64,000 nucleotides of DNA from contig OZ038462.1 in assembly GCA_964036295.1 (NCBI GenBank), positions 41,645,680 to 41,709,679 of the forward strand. The letters run 5' to 3'. Under the pieces are notes generated by a model. That model was not told where the DNA came from. It made no database searches and saw only the letters and a list, made by a program, of their open reading frames with translations. Made by a program: the position numbers and the translations under genes. The DNA is from Plumapathes pennacea. Taxonomy: Eukaryota > Cnidaria > Anthozoa > Antipatharia > Myriopathidae. How positions within the stretch are numbered: the first letter of the stretch is position 1; every line of letters starts with the position of its first letter. Of this stretch, positions 1-34,621 are shown piece after piece.

Positions 1-260
1 AAGGCGGGATAATCATCTACATTGGCGGGAACCCACAGCTGAGCAGCATTAGAGACTGCCTGAACGCTCACTTCAGTGGAAACGACGGATTATCGATTGG
101 CGCCTATTTAAATGGCACGGCCAGGAGTAAGTGGAACAACGTGTATGTCCGCTGGATGACATGTTCGAGGCCTCGTGAAGTGGCCATGTTTTTGTTGACC
201 GACTTCAAGTTGAGGCATGGGTGCTACCCAAGATACAACTACCCTGCCTATCACGAATAG
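1..260 (+). CDS. 3' end of a gene with a GIY-YIG-like domain (partial)
   Basis: The open frame enters from the left edge (first full codon at base 3) and ends at TAG 258-260, giving 85 residues. Visible hallmarks are IIIYIGG at the start (in place of GIY...YIG), an arginine about ten residues later (SSIRDCLNAHFSG), and a conserved glutamate in a helix (REVAMFLLTDFKLRHG) followed by YPRYNYP. This order (YIG, Arg, Glu, then K/P..YN) is that of GIY-YIG nuclease domains, where Tyr, Arg and Glu form the active site. The product may therefore cut or bind DNA, but the N-terminal part is outside the window and the fold call rests on motif spacing alone. An AATAAA at about 481-486 is a possible poly(A) signal. 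The gene converges with the ABC transporter gene to its right. Confidence 0.6.
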   Translation, partial: GGIIIYIGGNPQLSSIRDCLNAHFSGNDGLSIGAYLNGTARSKWNNVYVRWMTCSRPREVAMFLLTDFKLRHGCYPRYNYPAYHE

Positions 261-962
261 ACACTAAACTATTTTTGTACCCACCTTTGTGTGTTGTTAC
301 GTCTTCATACTTCGTCCAGAGAGAATATGCATATTTATGCGTGTCATCTATAGTATGATCAGTTTTTTCAGACGGTATTTTTATTTAGTTAAGAGGGCGA
401 GAGAAGGTGAACGCCTGTTACACAAAAAACATTATTTGCACAAAAAAAACAGCAGTACACACTTCAGTACACGCACTCCAATAAAAATAGACTGGAGAGG
501 AAGAGGTACCAGCTTCTTCCCAGGATTTGTTGGTCAAATTGTTCAGTTCTGTTGTTTAAAATATCAGTGTTGAATTCGCATGCAAATACGACCTCCCCAG
601 TATTACGTTGAAAAGTACCTGAAAGGTCGCTGCTGTGAAAGATTTTCGTAAACAATATAAAATCATTCAAAATACCAGATATTGAAGGAAGCTCTGCCAC
701 AAATTGTCTCCTTCATATACGCCATAACTACTGTACCTTAAAGTTCGTCTTCCTTTTTTCAAACAGTAAAAATTGTACAAGTTTCTTGAATGAGCTGACC
801 AGAATGCCCTGTTACATGAGGCAAGACAAGTTTCAGAAAGATTTGAACTTGGCATTTCATACCTTGATAAAAAACAAAAGCTGATTCAGATATCAATTCT
901 CATTTCATCACGTATTTTATGCTTGGAAGAATTTGTATTTTGGGCTTAGATCAGTAGTAATA

Positions 963-1048
<86 letters not shown>

Positions 1049-1481
1049 ATAATCTTTACGGGAGGAAGCGTCCATCACGTAAAGAACGTGGTTTTCAGGG
1101 AGGTCCTCCATAAAGGAAAAAGCTTTAAAATCTATAAGCCAACATACAGATGTAAAGTGTGAACTTACAATACAATTTAAGAATATATAAAACACTCCAA
1201 GGTCCATGAGAGTGTCCAAGAATAAAACTAGTCACAGATTTAATCATTAGAAAACAGATTTCGGCGACGTAAGCTAGGACTACAGGCTAAAATATAATGT
1301 CATAAATAATGAACACAATACTATCTATAAAATTATTACTTAAAATACTCCAAAGTCAGTGGTCGCCGATGACTGACAGATATGAATCCATGAACGGATT
1401 TGAAGTGTTGAATTGCATATGCATCAGTGGTATTTACAAATAGTTTCCGCAATCTCTCTACGCTTTTCTTCCGTCTCTTTG
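261..1481. other. Convergent intergenic / 3' UTR region
   Basis: This holds the 3' UTRs of the GIY-YIG-like gene (plus) and the ABC transporter gene (minus). It contains an AATAAA near 481 on plus, an ATTAAA-type signal on minus near 1238-1243, and an AAT microsatellite. I see no convincing coding exon here; the short open frames use non-ATG starts or run through low-complexity sequence. Confidence 0.6.
957..1046. repeat. (AAT)n microsatellite
   Basis: About 28 almost uninterrupted AAT units lie in the 3' intergenic region between the two convergent genes. Read on minus they give a meaningless poly-leucine frame. Confidence 0.97.
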
Positions 1482-24512
<23,031 letters not shown>

Positions 24513-24674
24513 TTTAGACAGACTACGATAATTCAATTACTAGTCTGATTTTCTGTGGTCTGTACTATGTACGATGACAGACTTGCACCAGTCAATGTCA
24601 CCCTCTCGTTTTCTGCTTGCTCATCGAGTTACTCCAGGAATTTTATCTCGGTTGGTAGACTGGGCACAAGTGCA
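24513..24674. promoter_or_regulatory. Head-to-head ABCC5 / SERGEF promoter region
   Basis: Only 162 bp separate the ABCC5 start codon (minus) from the chosen SERGEF start codon (plus). Both genes must start transcription here or in each other's first exon, so a shared bidirectional promoter is likely. No TATA box is obvious. Whether the two genes are co-regulated cannot be seen from sequence. Confidence 0.6.
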
Positions 24675-27600
24675 ATGGCGGCGCCCGGGGCAAGAAAGGG
24701 AGATCTTTATTCTTGGGTGAGTCTTCAATTACCTTTCTTCGCAACGGTATTTCCTGAAGAAAAATCAGTTAGGCTACTTCAGCGTCCTGTATTTTATCAA
24801 TTTTATTTGTCGTCACTGGCAATATTTGAGCCAAACATTGGTCATACAAAAGTGGCGCACCAACGTGCGATAAAGATCTGCGAGAGAATTGTTTATTATG
24901 GCTGAACTTCACAATACGGGCGCATATTTCTACTACAGCTGCATCAATGGTTTATTTTTGCCTTTATAAAATTTGTGTCCTTGTGGCGATAGGCCGCTAT
25001 CACGTCATGGGAAGGAAACCAGTTTGGATCGGAGGATGAAACAACAGAAATGCTCTATTCTGGGAATTAAATAAACAATAAACTACTTTTGGCGAGGAAA
25101 TATGCATGGATAATTGTCCGAGGATATTATCTGTTCCGAGAAGCGAACAGTTGCCCGAGAGCGAAGCTTGAGGGCAACTGTGAGCTTCGAGGAACAGATA
25201 ATGTCCAAGGACAATTATCCGTGCATATTTCCGAAGCCAAAAGTAGTTTATTGTCTTTATTATCCTTCAACTATTTCCTCTCGCAGTGCAAACAATGGCC
25301 CAAGGACTGTGAAGCTCTTTGGTGCTTTTTGCAACTGCTTTTTTGACAAACGAATTGATGTCCTCCTCGGTAGTCATCTCGTAATGGTTTTTTCCAATTA
25401 ATATTTAAAATTGTCTTAGGATATTGTCAATAAACAGTGATAATTCGCCAGGCAGGGGTTATTCGCACGAGCGGACGTTATTTGGTCACTTGTCAGGATT
25501 CCACCAATCACGTGCGGGAGGAAATATTTGATGGGTTATAAGAGCTGTTAGTTCTCTTGTAAATTAGGCTTGTTTCAAATGTGGCACTTCACATGTGTTG
25601 AATACAATGCAAATGAGCAACATCTATTGTTTCAACTAATTTACATTGTAATTTTTGACACAATTGTGAAGTTTGAAGTTTCATTGTGAAGTGTTTGACG
25701 TTGAAACAGACCTTATTGTTCTCTCCTCTAAATGTATAGAGGTCACATGACCCAAAATTCACCACATGATTAAAACTTGTTTGAGTGCCAGAATGGAAAT
25801 TCAGCATAAAAAATATGTAGACCTTACAAGATTTCAGGTCTGTAGCACTAAAACATCAACCTAAGTTTGGGGGCATAAGAAGTGTTCAAGACTTTGTATG
25901 GAAACATTTCCTGGATTCCTTATGCTAAGAGGCAGCTTCTTCAAAAGGCGAAAGGACTCTTGGCAGTATGCTCACGGATGTGCAAGGTGTTTGTTAGAGA
26001 AGGGGAGAATAATGATACTGTACTGTAGTATCATTTGATTGTTACAGATCTTTTATCACATGCATTTATGTTTGGTTGTCCCAGGGAGCAAATAGTTATG
26101 GTCAACTGTGTTGTGGGCACAAAGAGGACATGTTTAGTCCAACTGCAGTGAATGTTCACACTTTTCCAAATGACATCCTATTTATTGTGGGTGGTGGAGG
26201 TCACACAGCTTTGATAACAGGTACAGTATATGTGTCAACAATATAGTACAGTATATTATAATTAAAAGTAAATGAAACTATAAACATTTATGGTTGTTTC
26301 GATGGGCGAGTGGCCACTATTATCAGTATTCCACCACAGGTAGCCCAATCAGTTGAAATTTAAAACTAGAAAAATTTGATTTACATTGGCTCTTTGTATG
26401 TCTTAATTCCTTTTGTGTCATTCTGGGGTGATTCTGGGTCATTTTAAATGATTTTTTGTTCAGTGGACCCGGAACCACCCCCACACAAGGAATAGAGGCA
26501 CACAAAGTGGTGACAGTAAATAAAATTTCTTTTATTTTCAAATTTCAACTGATCAGGCTGCCTGTGCTCCCAACTGGAGATCTGACCTGCTTTTGTTTTA
26601 GTCATCCTACTTTTGTCTTTGGGTGGTCATGTTAAACCCTTTACTATCTCTCAGTTATGTGAAGGAATTGGAACTCACACACTTATCAAAATTATAAAAA
26701 AGATCAAAGGATCAAATTTGCTCTGAGAGATAAGCTTTTGTTTGCTCTAAACCTTTCAGATTTGGAAGCAACATAGTCATTGTTCATATACAGGATATAT
26801 TTGAACTATTTGGTACTACCAGCAGATTTTATGGAATTTTCAAGAGTCATTTTAAGCTGCATGTACGTATATTTTTCTGTGAATTTGAATTGATGGCAAT
26901 TTAAAAAGACGTGTGCTCCCATCTTACAGTACAATGAGGAGTTTCATGTTCATAAGAACATCAATTTGTCTTCTACATAGGGATGGGGGAGTTGTTTACA
27001 TGTGGCTGGAACAACAAGGGACAACTTGGCCTTGGACATCTGGAAGACAGAACAGAATTATGCAAGATTTTGGGACTGCCAAAGGTCACTCAGGTTGCCT
27101 GTGGATGGAATCATACACTGGTAATCACAGGTACTATACTATACTGTACATGGCTACAACAGTGTTGTCCAAGTGTGACATAATATTTTTAAAATTAGCA
27201 GCCTCTGTCAATAAATTCAATCACCAGATTGAAATATTACTGGTAAACTTTTACAAGTTTTTACACTGCAGCTTATAACCTTAAGCTAGCTTAATGATGC
27301 TTTGAACAACTTGGCCCATGGTGTCCCGACTAAACTGTTTTGTACTTGTTCACATGTGTTTATTCTCAGAAGGTGGCCAGCTTTTCAGCTGGGGCTCCAA
27401 TGCTTTTGGCCAGCTTGGTACTGGGAAAACTGGTGGATCTGTCCAAGTGCAATCTCCATGTGAGGTACCCATATATATCAAATAAAGTTATGCAGTATTT
27501 CTAATGAATTGATGGCAAGTGATGACAATAAATAAACAGAAGTTGCAGACCTACAGAATTGGGCAATTGCTCTGTATGTCTGCATGTGTATTTGTGCTTG

Positions 27601-30559
27601 TGTGTGTGTGTGTGTGTGTGGGATTTGCAGGCTATGGTTTTCTTTGATATATTTGCTGGTTTTGATTTGTTCTAGGTTTGTACTGGTCAGCAAGTGATGA
27701 GCATTGCAGCAGGCCTCAGACATTCTCTTGTTGTACTTGGTAAGTGTAAAGTGAAGTTACTGTAGATGGATAGCCTTTAAATTAATCCTTGCAGGAATGA
27801 TTCTCTAATGCTTGTGACTTGGCTATTCTGTTGACCCAAGAGTGGTCAGAGGCAGACTTCTCCTTTCAATGTAGTCAGCTGTATACAGTTATGTATGGAG
27901 AAAATGGTGGGTGATCTCTTAAGGTCAATTCTCCTAGCATTACTCACACATGTGTTGTTGTGTTGTTACTCACACATGTGTTAAGGTAAAGTTGTGAGGA
28001 TCCATTAGTTAGCGATATTGGGGTTTGAGAATGTGTGTGATCATTTCTTTCCAGTGGATGGCACTGTGTGGGCCTGGGGAGCAAACAAGAAGGGACAGCT
28101 GGGACTTGGAGAAGTCAACGTCAACATCTACCCCACTCCTGAGAGAAGTACGGCACTACCTATGGTTGAGTATAGTTTTATTTTCACTCTTCAACTGAAA
28201 AAAAGGCTTTCCCCAGTATGATTATCACATCATTGGGTAGCTGTCAAGGAGTTCTTCTCTACACCATATTTTACATACAGGCAAAATCAGGAAATCAGAC
28301 AAAAGTAACAAATATGTTGTGAGCAAAAAAAATGTAAATTTTACGTTATACAATTTATTGTCTATGCAGTGAAATCCCTTGAGAGTATCACAGTCATACA
28401 AGTGACGGCAGGATCACATCATTCTGCCTGTTTAACAGGTCTGTACCCATTTGCATGCATGTAGTTTTGAAATTTAGGAGAGATAGAATTGCATTGTTGC
28501 AGCTGATGCCACTCATGTACAAAGTATCTACAGCAAGTATACAATGATGTATTTCTTTTTGTATTCATGTACAAAGTATCTACAGCAAGTATACAATGAT
28601 GTATTTCTTTTTGTATTCATGTACAAAGTATCAACAGCAAGTCTACAATGATGTATTTCTTCTTGTACTCATGTACAAAGTATCAACAGCAAGTATACAA
28701 TGATGTATTTCTTCTTATACTCATGTACAAAGTATCTACAGTAAATGCTAAATCACGTGTTTTCTTCTTGTAGACACTGGTAGTGTTTATTGCTGGGGCT
28801 CCAACCAGTACGGTCAGTGCGGTAAATCGGCAACTCCACCTCATGGCAACACGCAAGTCAACTATCCTCAGATGGTAGGCAACGCCCTGACTGAGGTGCT
28901 CGTTAGAGAACTGAAGAGTGGCTGGAGTCATCTGCTTGCTGTTTCAGGTGAGAACGAGTAACAGCGATTTAAATTTCTTTCTTTTTCTCTGTTTCTCTTA
29001 CTCTGCTTCTCCATTTCTGACTCTCGTACGTTTGCTCTGTAAATATTGTCTTTTCTTTGGGCACTTTTCAACTCTGTCCTGAATCTAATCATGCCTTCGC
29101 TCCTGCAGCTGACAGGCGAGTGTTCACATGGGGCCGGGCAGATTACGGTCAGCTGGGTCACGGAGAAGAAGTTTCCAAACAAGTTTACTGTTGTGAACCA
29201 AAGGAGATCACGTGCTTGAAGGGAGTCAAACAGGTTACATTTTATTTTGTTTGTAAAGCAGAGGGGAACTGGTAACAAGGCCTCGTCGTTCACACTTGTG
29301 GAATTTAACGAAAATAAATGCCGACATTTAAGGTGGTGTTACACTGGTCGATTTGCAACGCCAATTTGCTCCAAATTCACGCAACGGTTTTGCAAGTTTT
29401 TGAATCGCTTTCAAAAACTTGCAACGCGTTGCAGCCCTGCAAACATCGCGAAAAATCGTTCGCAATGGGGTGTTACACCAGAACGATTTTCAGCGCAACA
29501 TCGTAATCACCTTTAAACCTTGCTGTCAGACTTCAAAGAAGACGTTGTCTTACTCTGCTTAGGCCTACTTCAGACACCTGCTCCTCACATTTACTCCGCA
29601 AATTCGTTCAAACGTCGGTTTTTGCTCATCTGCATTAGGTTCGGCGCATGTGAGGAGCGACGTCTGAACTTTTAAAAAACTATCTAAGCAAGTGTGAACG
29701 AGCCTTACTCATAAATATATTCAAAAAGGTACACTGGTAGCTAAGTATAAAAAGCTAAAGTAAAATTGGGAGCCAAACAAAAGACCCTTTACGCTCCCAG
29801 CCGCTAAACGAATTAAAAAGAACTGTTGTTGTTTTTGTTGTTTTTGTTATACTCTGTTGTTTGACAGTGGTCAGTCATGTTAGTCTTGATGTGTTTGTGT
29901 ATCTGATTGATTCTTCTTTTTGCCTCTTCTTTACGTATCCAGCGTATTTTTATTATCTCATTCTGTATCTTATCCCATTTCTCTTTACTCTGACAGATAT
30001 CTTGCGGAGCAGAGCATAACATCGCATTATTCGGTAAGTTGTGTGAAAAAGTTAGGATCGAGCGAGGCGGAGGTGCCAACTCCACTGGGCACTAAAGTGC
30101 CGTTTGAAAAAAGAGCGGCAGAGATTTAGTTCGGTTACGTCAATACGGAATTTTGTTCGAAATTGTCTTGAAAACCTTTACGCTGGCATGTCGAACAGCT
30201 CCCGATACATATCTACCCAACTCAGCTCCAAACCAAAGATTTTTACTGATGAACATCCATATTTCTATTCCGAAACACACCAAATCGAACGCGCATTCAG
30301 TGGAGAAAAAACTGGAACCATTTAAATTTTTTTTCTTCGCTCACTGAGCTACGTTGTAGTTTGTTCATTCCGCGCTTTTGTTTTGTTTTCTCTAGAATCT
30401 GGTGCGACCTGGACATGGGGATGGAATGAGCACAGCATTTGTGGCACTGGAGACGAGTCCAACGTCCACACACCAGGAGCGGTTCCTCAGCTGAAGGACT
30501 CAAGAGTTGGTTTAGTGGGTTGTGGAGGGGGTCACTGCTTCGCGCTTGTGAAATCGTGA
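24675..30559 (+). CDS. SERGEF: SERGEF/DelGEF-type RCC1-repeat protein, 11 exons, 382 residues
   Basis: RCC1-like beta-propeller; the vertebrate orthologue (secretion-regulating guanine nucleotide exchange factor) binds an exocyst subunit. Exons (plus): 24675-24716, 26085-26220, 26981-27130, 27370-27464, 27676-27739, 28055-28147, 28370-28438, 28774-28947, 29109-29233, 29997-30033, 30396-30559; every junction keeps frame. Blades are marked by WGANSYGQL, CGWNNKGQLGLG, WGSNAFGQLG, WGANKKGQLGLG, WGSNQYGQCG, WGRADYGQLGHG and WGWNEHSICGTGDESNV. The last two match the human SERGEF blades most closely, and VACGWNHTLVIT also fits. The human protein is longer (458), mainly at the C-terminus. An in-frame ATG at 24567 would add 36 residues; I prefer 24675 because it places the first Trp-Gly as close to the N-terminus as in the family. 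Confidence 0.9.
25068..25268. mobile_element. Foldback MITE in SERGEF intron 1
   Basis: Inverted arms of ~85 bp: AATAAACTACTTTTGGC...GGAAATATGCATGGATAATTGTCC on the left and the complement on the right, around a centre GAAGCGAACAGTTGCC...GGGCAACTGTGAGCTTC. It is non-coding. Confidence 0.8.
28514..28741. repeat. 52-bp minisatellite, ~4.4 copies
   Basis: Unit starts at 28514, 28566, 28618, 28670 and 28722 (partial), each beginning CATGTACAAAGTATC. It lies in SERGEF intron 7, ending ~30 bp before the exon 8 acceptor. Confidence 0.95.
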
Positions 30560-30785
30560 TACAGAATTATGTGCCGTGAGGAGGGATTCCTCGGCTGAAG
30601 AAAGCAAGAGTTGGTTTGGTGGGATGTGGAGGGGGGCACTGCTTCGCGCTTGTGAGATCGTGATACAAAATGATGTGCCGTGAGAAGGAGTTCCTCGGCT
30701 GAAGAAAGCAAGAGTTGGTTTGGTGGGATGTGGAGGGGGGCACTGCTTTGCGCTTGTGAGATCGTGATACAGAATGATGTGCCGA
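30483..30785 (+). repeat. 104-bp tandem repeat covering the SERGEF stop codon, three copies
   Basis: Copies start at 30483, 30587 and 30691 with TTCCTC(A/G)GCTGAAG. The first is the real C-terminal coding sequence (VGCGGGHCFALVKS and stop); the next two repeat the same coding tail inside the 3' UTR with a few changes. They are not translated because copy 1 has the stop. Confidence 0.92.
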
Positions 30786-31495
30786 TCAACTGACGAGACA
30801 CGGGCGCACTCTGGAGTTCAGTGCTGGTGTACGAAACTAAGGAACACTGCTGGAGTGCTACTTCTATAAGGTAAGGGAAGCCCAGGCTTTAGTCCACCGA
30901 CCTTTTACTTCACTTACACTGCGTTCACACTACATACAAATTAATGGAATTTGAACTTTGTCAGTGTGAGCACTCGAAACAAATTTAATACTCAAGAAGT
31001 CGCGTTCAGAATAAAATTGATTAAAGCGTATTAACTAAACATGGTTTTCATTTATTGATTAGTGCTTTGTGGGTCGTGATACTGTATTTGGCAAAGATTG
31101 TCAACTCGACTCAACTCAATTTTATTTCGTGTCACTTAGTACATAAAATCGCCCTCTTGTGCATTAAAAGCTAGAAAGTCTAGGTGGGCAATATTGTGTA
31201 GTACTAAACTGTTCTTATATATTTATAATAATACGAATATTTATACCGTGCGACACCCCTGTTTAAACAAAATCTGAAATAAAGTAAAAACGCTCCGAAA
31301 AAATACTGTATAAGAATAATAAAATGAGCTCCATGAACATTGTAAGAGGTGTATTGTCAATCATTTGATTCGTTTGTGAAAACTTCTTCAATAACAAGAA
31401 TTCGACAACAATTACAGCGACATTCGTTCTGTGATGTGGCATTATAGTTTGTCAATTGAAGTCGCCGTTTATTTGAGCTGTGACTATTTAGAATG
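30786..31495. other. SERGEF 3' flank / 3' UTR of membrane gene 1
   Basis: Convergent 3' ends. An AATAAA on plus near 31275 and TTTATT at ~31122 (AATAAA on minus) are poly(A) candidates for SERGEF and for the membrane gene; the transcripts may overlap. The sequence is repeated at 46,090-46,820. No exon seen. Confidence 0.55.
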
Positions 31496-32332
31496 TTACA
31501 AATAGTCGTGGTGGTGGAGAATGTTTCTGTTGTCCGTAAATATTTTCTGCCACATAAAATGACCGATCTTATAATAAAATACAACAGATGAGAAATGACG
31601 CAAACCCTCGAAAGAAATTCGACTGATATGCGAAGCGTTAGAGCTCAAACCTGCCACTCCGGCAGCCAACTGCAGGGAACCCACCAGGAAGAAAACGAGG
31701 TTTTCTGCTAAGAACACGACCAGGGTCGCCTTAAACAACACGAACACATAAAAAGAGTACTTTTGTTTTATATATTCTCCCTGTGTGTAGTTAAGAATCC
31801 CGACCAGTGCTACTGCCGAGATTCCGTAACAGGCAAACGATACGACGAGAGCGCTTAACAAGGAAAAATCATCTGTCGCAAAGTGAATGATTGCGAGTCC
31901 AGTCCACCCCACTATTACCAAGACAATGAGTAACCAAAATGCAGGAAGACAAAATAACTGATTGAGTATCTTCTTGTAACCTAAGAAGTGTGGGATTTTG
32001 CTCAAAAAGAACAGAATAAAAATAGTGTGTATATCTATGGATATCATCATGGCTAGTTCGAGTTTAAGCGAATAAGGGATTGATGATTGCTTGCATTGGA
32101 AGCTGACTTGCTGAAACTCGAAGCAACAATAAACAGCATGAATCGTGTACGGAACCAGAACTGCTATTTGCCAGATGAGGAAGATGGCGTATAGATAAGC
32201 CATGATCTTGTCTTTTCCTGGCAGGCAAGCCTTGACCTTTCTCAAGATAACGACTCCAGGTTTACTGTTTTGTTTCTCGGTTTCTGACGAGTCGTCAAGA
32301 AGGGGCTCTAACAAGCTTTCCTCGTCGAACAT
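31496..32332 (-). CDS. Multi-pass membrane protein, paralogue 1 (278 residues)
   Basis: I do not recognise the family. A single coding exon starts at MFDEE; upstream in-frame codons reach only a TTG start. After an acidic N-tail with LEPLLDD and a basic stretch (ILRKVKACLPGKDK) come about six to seven hydrophobic segments (approximately residues 44-66, 90-112, 125-147, 152-175, 188-225, 245-262). A conserved motif PYTIHAVYCCF follows the first helix. The C-tail NRNIL...DYL is shared with the paralogues. An acceptor-like AACAG lies ~45 bp upstream of the ATG, and a likely non-coding first exon ends at 33870. A transporter or receptor role cannot be claimed. Confidence 0.75.
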   Translation of the reverse strand: MFDEESLLEPLLDDSSETEKQNSKPGVVILRKVKACLPGKDKIMAYLYAIFLIWQIAVLVPYTIHAVYCCFEFQQVSFQCKQSSIPYSLKLELAMMISIDIHTIFILFFLSKIPHFLGYKKILNQLFCLPAFWLLIVLVIVGWTGLAIIHFATDDFSLLSALVVSFACYGISAVALVGILNYTQGEYIKQKYSFYVFVLFKATLVVFLAENLVFFLVGSLQLAAGVAGLSSNASHISRISFEGLRHFSSVVFYYKIGHFMWQKIFTDNRNILHHHDYL

Positions 32333-33869
32333 TTCCTCGTGTTGCTGTTGAATGGACAATTGGGAGACTGTTTGGAAGGTTTATGGGTCACTGAAAGAAA
32401 GAAGAATGTTTGTTCGTGTTGTAGGTCGAACTATGCTGTTTTAGCCTTGTCACCAAACAGATGAGATATGAGTGAGATCACTTCGCAGAACGAAGCTAAA
32501 GATAATCAACTTATTAATTTGGTATGGATCAGTTAGTTGGTGAAAGCACTCAGTCGTGGCAGTCTTTGACCCTCTTTCAGTGTGTTTCACTTTCTGTTGC
32601 CGAGCCCCTCATAAACAAGATCATTGCTATTTAAGGTACAGACGCGTCGTACTATATATAGTTGTAGAGGTATTGGACTGCAGAATGTGGATATAAATGA
32701 GATATAATAATTAACTTAATCTGAAAATTGACTGTTTCGTAAAAGGAAATCAAACTTTTGTCGATTTTATTCAAAAATCATAACAATAATTATTTCCGAG
32801 ACTCAAAAGTATGAGGCTTTAATTTCTTCTCTTGTAAAATGGATGGAGCATTTCAGGACCCGTTTGTTCGATAAAACATACATTGTACAGTCCAATTTCA
32901 TGTACAACAATACCCCACGCGGTAGTAGGAACTTCTGCCTCGCAGGGACATGTATAATTATATGCACCCAAGAAATATGAGGTAAGTACCTCGTACTCTC
33001 TTGATGCATCTTAATAGTAACGCTACATTGACCTTCTTTTGAGAAGGACTCGCGAACCTTTATTGGGACCTTGATGTCGGAAATAAGCTGTTCTGTGTTA
33101 AAGGAAGTAAAATAAAACCTCACCTATGAAGCTGAACGCGCGCATAGCAGACACATTTCCTGAGGGCGTCATATTGTTATCGTTACAATACTCGAGAAAG
33201 ATGTGAAAAGCTTTAAAGCAGTGCCTTCGTTCTTGGTATTCAATATCAAAAGGATGAAAAGGTCATAACAAAACGGGAAAGGTGGCAAATGATAACGAGA
33301 TGGATTCGAACGATTTGATTTATAATTATTAAACAGATGAGGTCATCGAATGCTAAAACTGTCTGTAAGTCGATAATGTTCAGTCGGAGTACGTCTGAAT
33401 ATGTTCACACACCCCACCCTACCCTAGCAGTATTAATTCGTTGGTTTCTTCGCACCCGATGAGAGCAATTGAGAACATGCAATGCATACTCGCAATGTGA
33501 ACAGATATTGCTTCACTTGGAAACGGACATTTGCCGGGATGCTCAAGTTGTGCGTGGTTTGAATCTGGCGATGAAAACTATATATTACTTAAAAGGCGAG
33601 TTTCTTTTGAGCATATTCCATATCTGGAGAACGAAGAGAATGTGTAAACAGTCAATGTTACTAGCATAAATTATTTAGTTTCACTCTCTGAAATACTGTT
33701 TGTAATTATGGTACTGTAAGTAGTTTCCTATGCACTTTTGCTGGCGAGCAATTTCGGGCTCAATTCGGCTGTTTCAGGGAATCAAAAGCGCGCAAAGCAA
33801 TGAAACCCCAAAGCATGATCACTTTCTTGGTCTGCAACTCAGTGGATTACAAATTAAAAGAAACCTTAC
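32333..33869 (-). other. Intron / 5' region of membrane gene 1
   Basis: Presumed intron between the non-coding first exon and the coding exon. It contains a 106-codon open frame (32803-33123, minus) with no clear splice sites and no ATG start that I can justify. It may be a relic, because a weakly similar stretch occurs in the intron of paralogue 2 (36518-36838). Nothing else is assignable. Confidence 0.4.
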
Positions 33870-34060
33870 CTTGTTCTAAAGTGTGTATAGAAATACAACT
33901 TGATAACCGCTTGTAATCTTCACTTCTTTAAGAATGTTCCGTGGTTAGAGTCTACTGTCGCTGCTAGCTCACGTCTGTGGATGAAGCGGAAGTCATTGAA
34001 AGAGTTTTGCGAGGGATTTTTGGAAGATTTGAAAGTCTAATTTGATTTGGTGGCCAACCA
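33870..34060 (-). other. Probable non-coding first exon of membrane gene 1
   Basis: Ends with AACAAG|GTAAGG, a strong donor. Equivalent sequence with the same AACAAG|GT junction occurs upstream of paralogues 2 (ends 37189), 3 (ends 50093) and 4 (ends 62237). The 5' end is not defined. It contains only a 10-codon upstream frame. Confidence 0.5.
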
Positions 34061-34621
34061 TCCGGATCTTCTGTGTTTATGCATCATTATAACGTGAGCA
34101 TCTATATTACAGGACTCAGTACCTCAGATATGTGTGACTTATGGCTCAATACTGCTGCTGACGGCTGAATGCGGGTGCGATTTCTTCTTCTTCTGATTGG
34201 CCGAGAACTGGGAAACAGTGCTACGAACGTACTCAGAAACAGCCACAAAGAAGTGCATTTTTAGACTATGGGGATCCCAGTGCGTTCCGCCCCAGGACTG
34301 TGAAATCGTGAATTAAGTACGCTGCTTTTACGCCACGACATTTGGCCGTTCTGACTTAGTGCTCACCTCCAGTGCTGCATGTTCTTCAAAAGCTGTATTT
34401 CATTTAGCAGCCCGAAGTTTTACAGCTTGGTAAACGAGCGCGGGGGCCTGGGAACAACTCGACTGACAAGACCATTTCATTTTGCAACCTTTTGATTGGT
34501 GCAACGTGATTGTGCTACAACGTATAGTAATGCAGCAACGCGAACTCGAAACTCAACTTTATTTCGTGGCATGTCCTTTACATAACAACGTTTTTTAATT
34601 ATTTACATTAAATTCTAAGTT

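Noticed and set aside
24555-24905. Longer first exon for SERGEF, or an independent 116-codon gene
   Set aside because: The splice donor TGG|GTGAGT at 24717 cuts it; the part beyond is intron. The upstream ATG at 24567 remains possible but is not needed.
28683-29293. Minus-strand frames of 82 and 121 codons
   Set aside because: Antisense to SERGEF exons 8 and 9 and their intron.
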